Source of the DNA: Blastococcus haudaquaticus
GTDB lineage: Bacteria; Actinomycetota; Actinomycetes; Mycobacteriales; Geodermatophilaceae
Assembly (NCBI RefSeq): GCF_900230285.1
Contig: NZ_OCNK01000001.1
Coordinates: forward strand, 868,001 to 932,000
Direction of reading: 5' to 3'
DNA: 64,000 bases
Shown: piece by piece, positions 61,581-64,000 of the stretch
How positions within the stretch are numbered: the stretch's first letter is position 1
Layout: the number at the start of each line of letters is the position of its first letter
Notes under the pieces: model-generated
The model's database searches: none
Told to the model about the DNA's origin: nothing
What the model saw: the letters and a program-made list of their open reading frames with translations, nothing else
Translations under genes and position numbers: made by a program

Positions 61581-61606
61581 TGGTCTGACCATCAGCGTGC
61601 TAGCGT
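61581..61606 (+). promoter_or_regulatory. GntR-like operator (site 4) and -10 element
   Basis: TGGTCTGACCA (61581-61591) is a perfect dyad in the divergent region. TAGCGT (61601-61606) is a likely -10 for the plus-strand gene, nine bases from the ATG, suggesting a leaderless or nearly leaderless transcript with the operator over the -35. Confidence 0.65.
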
Positions 61607-61614
61607 CCGCCGCC

Positions 61615-62556
61615 ATGGCCGACCTGAACCTGCGCACCGTCACGCGCGCCCAGGGGAACAACCGGGCGCTGCTGGACGGCACCGTCACCCCCGAGGGCGC
61701 GACCTTCGCCTTCGAGGAGGTCCCCGTCCTGGTCCAGGGCTTCCGCCGGATGGTGCGGAACCTGGAGTTCGACGTCTGCGAGATGGCGCTGACGACCTAC
61801 CTGGTCGCGAAGGCGCACGGGGTGCGCTTCACCGCGGTGCCGGCGTTCCTCGTCCGCGGCTTCCACCACGGAGCCATCACCGTCGACACGCGGCACGGCA
61901 TCACCAAGCCGAAGCAGCTCGAGGGCAGGAAGGTCGGCGTCAACCGGGGATACACCGTGACCACCGGGGTGTGGGCGCGGTCGGTACTGGCCTCCGAGCA
62001 CGGCGTCGACCTCGACTCGATCACCTGGGTGCTCTCCGGTGACGAGCACGTCGAGGCCTACCGACCGCCGGCGAACGTCGCCCCGATCGACCCGGGCCGG
62101 ACGCTCGACGAGATGCTCGCCAGCCGCGACCTGGCCGCGGTCGTCGGGGTGGAGATCGACTCCCCCGACGCCCGCCCCCTGCTCCCCGAGGGCGCGGCAC
62201 ATGCGGCACTGCGACGGGGCCTGTGGCCGATCAACCACCTGGTGGTGATCCGCGACGAGCTGCTCGACCAGCACCCCGACCTCGGGCGTCGGGTGTTCGA
62301 CGCCTTCGCCGAGTCGAAGCGGCGTTACGTGGACCAGTTGCGCAGCGGCTCGCTGCCGCAGGAGACGGCGACCGACCGCATGCACCGCAGCGTCATGGAC
62401 ATCACCGGGTGGGAAGACCCTCTGCCCTACGGGATCGAGCCCAACCGCGAGGTGCTGGAGGGCCTGCTGCGAGCGGCGGTGGACCAGAAGATCCTCGACC
62501 GCGCGCCGCGGCTGGAGGACGTCTTCGCAGCGGGCACCCGAGACGTCACGGCCTGA
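61615..62556 (+). CDS. Second 4,5-dihydroxyphthalate decarboxylase-like protein
   Basis: A 313-residue paralogue of the protein at 57712, same NMT1-like fold. Visible are NNRALLDGTVTPEGATFAFE, FRRMVRNLEFDVCEMALTTY, KQLEGRKVGVNRGYTVTTGV and VVGVEIDSPDARPLLPEG. It lacks the GRIEKAAVD-type insert of the first copy and is shorter. A separate substrate or isomer preference is plausible. ATG at 61615. Confidence 0.82.
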   Translation: MADLNLRTVTRAQGNNRALLDGTVTPEGATFAFEEVPVLVQGFRRMVRNLEFDVCEMALTTYLVAKAHGVRFTAVPAFLVRGFHHGAITVDTRHGITKPKQLEGRKVGVNRGYTVTTGVWARSVLASEHGVDLDSITWVLSGDEHVEAYRPPANVAPIDPGRTLDEMLASRDLAAVVGVEIDSPDARPLLPEGAAHAALRRGLWPINHLVVIRDELLDQHPDLGRRVFDAFAESKRRYVDQLRSGSLPQETATDRMHRSVMDITGWEDPLPYGIEPNREVLEGLLRAAVDQKILDRAPRLEDVFAAGTRDVTA

Positions 62557-62564
62557 GGGGCGAC

Positions 62565-63020
62565 GTGCGGATCGCCATCACCGCCGACCACAACGGGGTC
62601 GCGCTCAAGGCCCGGCTCGTCGAGGCCCTGCTGGCTGCCGGCCACGAGGTCGACGACCGCGGGCCGGCGTCCGGCGACGAGATCGTCGACTACCCGCCGC
62701 TGTGCGAGGACGTCTGCCGACGCGTGACGGACGGCCGGGCCGACCGGGCGGTCGTCGTCGGCGGCAGCGGCCAGGGCGAGGTGATCGCCTGCAACAAGCT
62801 GCGGGGCATCCGCGCCGGGCTGTGCCCCGACGTGTGGCACGCGGAGATCTCGCGGGGGAACAACGACTCGAACGTGCTGGTCCTCGGGGCGAAGGTGATC
62901 GCCCCTGACACGGCGGAGCTGGTCCTGGCCAGGTGGCTGGCGACGCCGTTTAAGGGCGACGTGCACGCCCGCCGCGTGGCGATGATCGAAGCGCTGGAGC
63001 GGGGCGAGTCACTGCTGTAG
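62565..63020 (+). CDS. RpiB/LacAB-family isomerase
   Basis: A 151-residue RpiB-fold protein, GTG at 62565, eight bases after the decarboxylase-like gene. Start: RIAITADHNGVALKARLVEA. The active-site loop is GGSGQGEVIACNKLRG, the mycobacterial type that uses Glu as base rather than the E. coli Cys. HAEISRGNNDSNVLVLGAKV matches the phosphate-loop side. Normally it interconverts ribose/ribulose 5-phosphate or other aldose/ketose phosphates. Its place in an aromatic island suggests a new role (tautomerase?) or a salvage role. Confidence 0.85.
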   Translation: MRIAITADHNGVALKARLVEALLAAGHEVDDRGPASGDEIVDYPPLCEDVCRRVTDGRADRAVVVGGSGQGEVIACNKLRGIRAGLCPDVWHAEISRGNNDSNVLVLGAKVIAPDTAELVLARWLATPFKGDVHARRVAMIEALERGESLL

Positions 63021-63042
63021 AGCGACCCACCCCGCGAACGGG

Positions 63043-63213
63043 TCAGCGGGAGAGGACGGGCACCCGGGCCGACGCCGGACGCAGGCGGCGGACGAACTCC
63101 GCGGCCCGGGTGAACCAGGAGCTGTCGCTGCCGCGGTACCGGCGGAGGCGCGGCTCGCCGCTGCCGATGAGGTTGGTGCTGACGCCTTCGGTGACGAACA
63201 GGGCAGAGTTCAT
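63043..63213 (-). CDS. Small hypothetical protein
   Basis: A 56-residue protein with ATG at 63213 and GAGGAG upstream. The middle is basic and aromatic (EPRLRRYRGSDSSWFTRAAE), the rest Arg-rich. No known family. It converges on the RpiB-like gene. Confidence 0.55.
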   Translation of the reverse strand: MNSALFVTEGVSTNLIGSGEPRLRRYRGSDSSWFTRAAEFVRRLRPASARVPVLSR

Positions 63214-63387
63214 GACGGATCTCCTCGCGGTCTGGAGTCGGCTCGCCCGCACGACGTGCGCGTGCGGCGCCCCGACGTCTCCATCGACGCGGGCGGCGCG
63301 ACGACCTCGACTCTAAGCCGCTCCCACCTGCGGTTCCGTCGATCCGCCTGTGACCTCCTCCGCTGGGGTGCGTGGGTTTGATCACGG

Positions 63388-63406
63388 TGTGGTCTTGCGC
63401 ACCACA
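63388..63406. promoter_or_regulatory. Perfect dyad in the 63.2-63.5 kb gap
   Basis: TGTGGT (63388-63393) and ACCACA (63401-63406) flank CTTGCGC. It may be an operator for the small gene at 63043. I see nothing else in the gap 63214-63508. Confidence 0.35.
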
Positions 63407-63508
63407 ACCCCCGCGGACCCACCCAGGGCCGGTGGTCGGCCTCCGACCCAGAGGTCGGTGCCGGGTTGAACACGACGACGACGTCGGGCAGCCACCCGTG
63501 CGTGCCGG

Positions 63509-64000
63509 TCAGCCCCTCCGGGTCTCCCCCGAGACCGGGCGCGCGTCGGAAGGCACCACCGGCTCCACCGGCTCGTCGGCGTCCTCGGCGGCGCCCCGGT
63601 AGTCGCGCACCACGTTGGCCCGCGACCAGAATGCCGCCGCCACGAGCATCGGGCCGATGCCCCCCAGGGTCAGCGCGAGCACCGGGCCGACAGCCCCGGC
63701 GAAGGCGCCCATGGCGACGTCCCCGATGGCCGGGCCACCGCGGGAGGACATCTGGTAGAACGCCGTGACCCGCCCCCGGATCTCGTCCGGGGTGTCGATC
63801 TGCACGGCCGCGTGCCGGATGGTCGTGGCCATCGCGTCGAACGCACCGAGGAGCAGCGCCGCCCCCACGGCCAGCCAGACGACCGGTGACTGCGCCAGGC
63901 CCATCGCCGCGATCCCGTACAGGAAGGTCGAGCCCAGCAGGATCCGACCCTGCCGCCGCGAGTCCTTGACCACCCGGAAGATCGTGTAGGTGGCCAGGAG
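63509..64000 (-). CDS. MFS transporter (C-terminal part)
   Basis: The last 163 residues of a major-facilitator protein whose N-terminal part lies beyond the right edge. It has four to five hydrophobic segments (LLGSTFLYGIAAMGLAQSPV; WLAVGAALLLGAFDAMATTI; GAVGPVLALTLGGIGPMLVA) and the loop DTPDEIRGRVTAFYQMSSRG, typical of the EntS/DUF894-like exporters. The tail is acidic (AAEDADEPVEPVVPSD). Confidence 0.83.
   Translation of the reverse strand, partial: LLATYTIFRVVKDSRRQGRILLGSTFLYGIAAMGLAQSPVVWLAVGAALLLGAFDAMATTIRHAAVQIDTPDEIRGRVTAFYQMSSRGGPAIGDVAMGAFAGAVGPVLALTLGGIGPMLVAAAFWSRANVVRDYRGAAEDADEPVEPVVPSDARPVSGETRRG

Overview
The window is high-GC DNA with dense, tightly packed genes, frequent GTG starts and many 1-4 base stop/start overlaps. 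The gene set is actinobacterial: a UbiA-type decaprenyl-phosphate phosphoribosyltransferase, DevS/DevR-like signalling, F420-dependent enzymes, a FadE5-like acyl-CoA dehydrogenase, an acVLRF1 release factor, a HelD-family protein and a CDC48-type AAA ATPase. The overall style (GTG starts, DUF3140, small acidic proteins, a roughly 60-bp GC-rich intergenic repeat) suggests Geodermatophilaceae (Blastococcus, Geodermatophilus or Modestobacter). That placement is inferred from recalled gene content, not from a search. I saw no rRNA, tRNA, CRISPR array, insertion sequence or prophage.

Layout. 0-9.4 kb: end of an arabinan-precursor UbiA gene, a beta-propeller-like protein, a GGDEF-EAL protein, a universal stress protein with a DevS-like kinase converging on a DevR-like regulator, and a type III polyketide synthase with a SAM methyltransferase. 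9.5-19.7 kb: ribokinase-type sugar kinase, an acyl-CoA dehydrogenase/TIGR03084 pair diverging from an F420-type LLM oxidoreductase, a TetR regulator with its probable operator, small acidic proteins, a LapA-type membrane protein, FadE5 behind a double dyad, and an MHS-type transporter. 19.8-25.5 kb: 3-hydroxybutyrate dehydrogenase, a tyrosine-phosphatase-like protein, a V4R/GAF/GGDEF sensor, and a truncated DUF4396 gene behind a CsoR-like palindrome. 25.6-32.5 kb: small stress-type genes, an AGE-type epimerase, then the branched-chain 2-oxoacid dehydrogenase operon (E1alpha, E1beta, E2) with a divergent Lrp-type regulator. 32.6-49.8 kb: a lipoprotein peptidase, methyltransferase, beta-lactamase-fold hydrolase, NlpC/P60 hydrolase, phytoene-desaturase-like oxidoreductase, YihY protein, bifunctional penicillin-binding protein with PASTA, HelD, a lipoprotein and acVLRF1. 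49.9-52.1 kb: a CDC48-like double AAA ATPase with a degenerate second ATPase domain.

52.2-63.0 kb is the most interesting block: a catabolic island that looks aromatic. It carries a bicupin, an MFS transporter, a class II aldolase-type protein (a family that includes actinobacterial dihydroxyphthalate decarboxylases), a ferredoxin-reductase-like flavoprotein, and a five-gene operon encoding a zinc alcohol dehydrogenase, a LigK-like aldolase, a LigJ-like hydratase, a 4,5-dihydroxyphthalate-decarboxylase-like protein and a beta-hydroxyacid-dehydrogenase-like protein. A divergent unit adds a second decarboxylase-like paralogue and an RpiB-family isomerase. LigJ and LigK are the last two steps of the protocatechuate 4,5-cleavage (meta) pathway, yet no LigAB-type ring-cleavage dioxygenase, LigC or LigI is present. 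The bicupin is the only obvious ring-cleavage candidate. A shared 11-bp dyad, TGGT-N3-ACCA (three clear copies and one weak one), sits at all four promoters. It resembles operators of FCD-type GntR regulators, but no such regulator gene is in the window. The right edge is a small gene and the C-terminal part of an MFS transporter.
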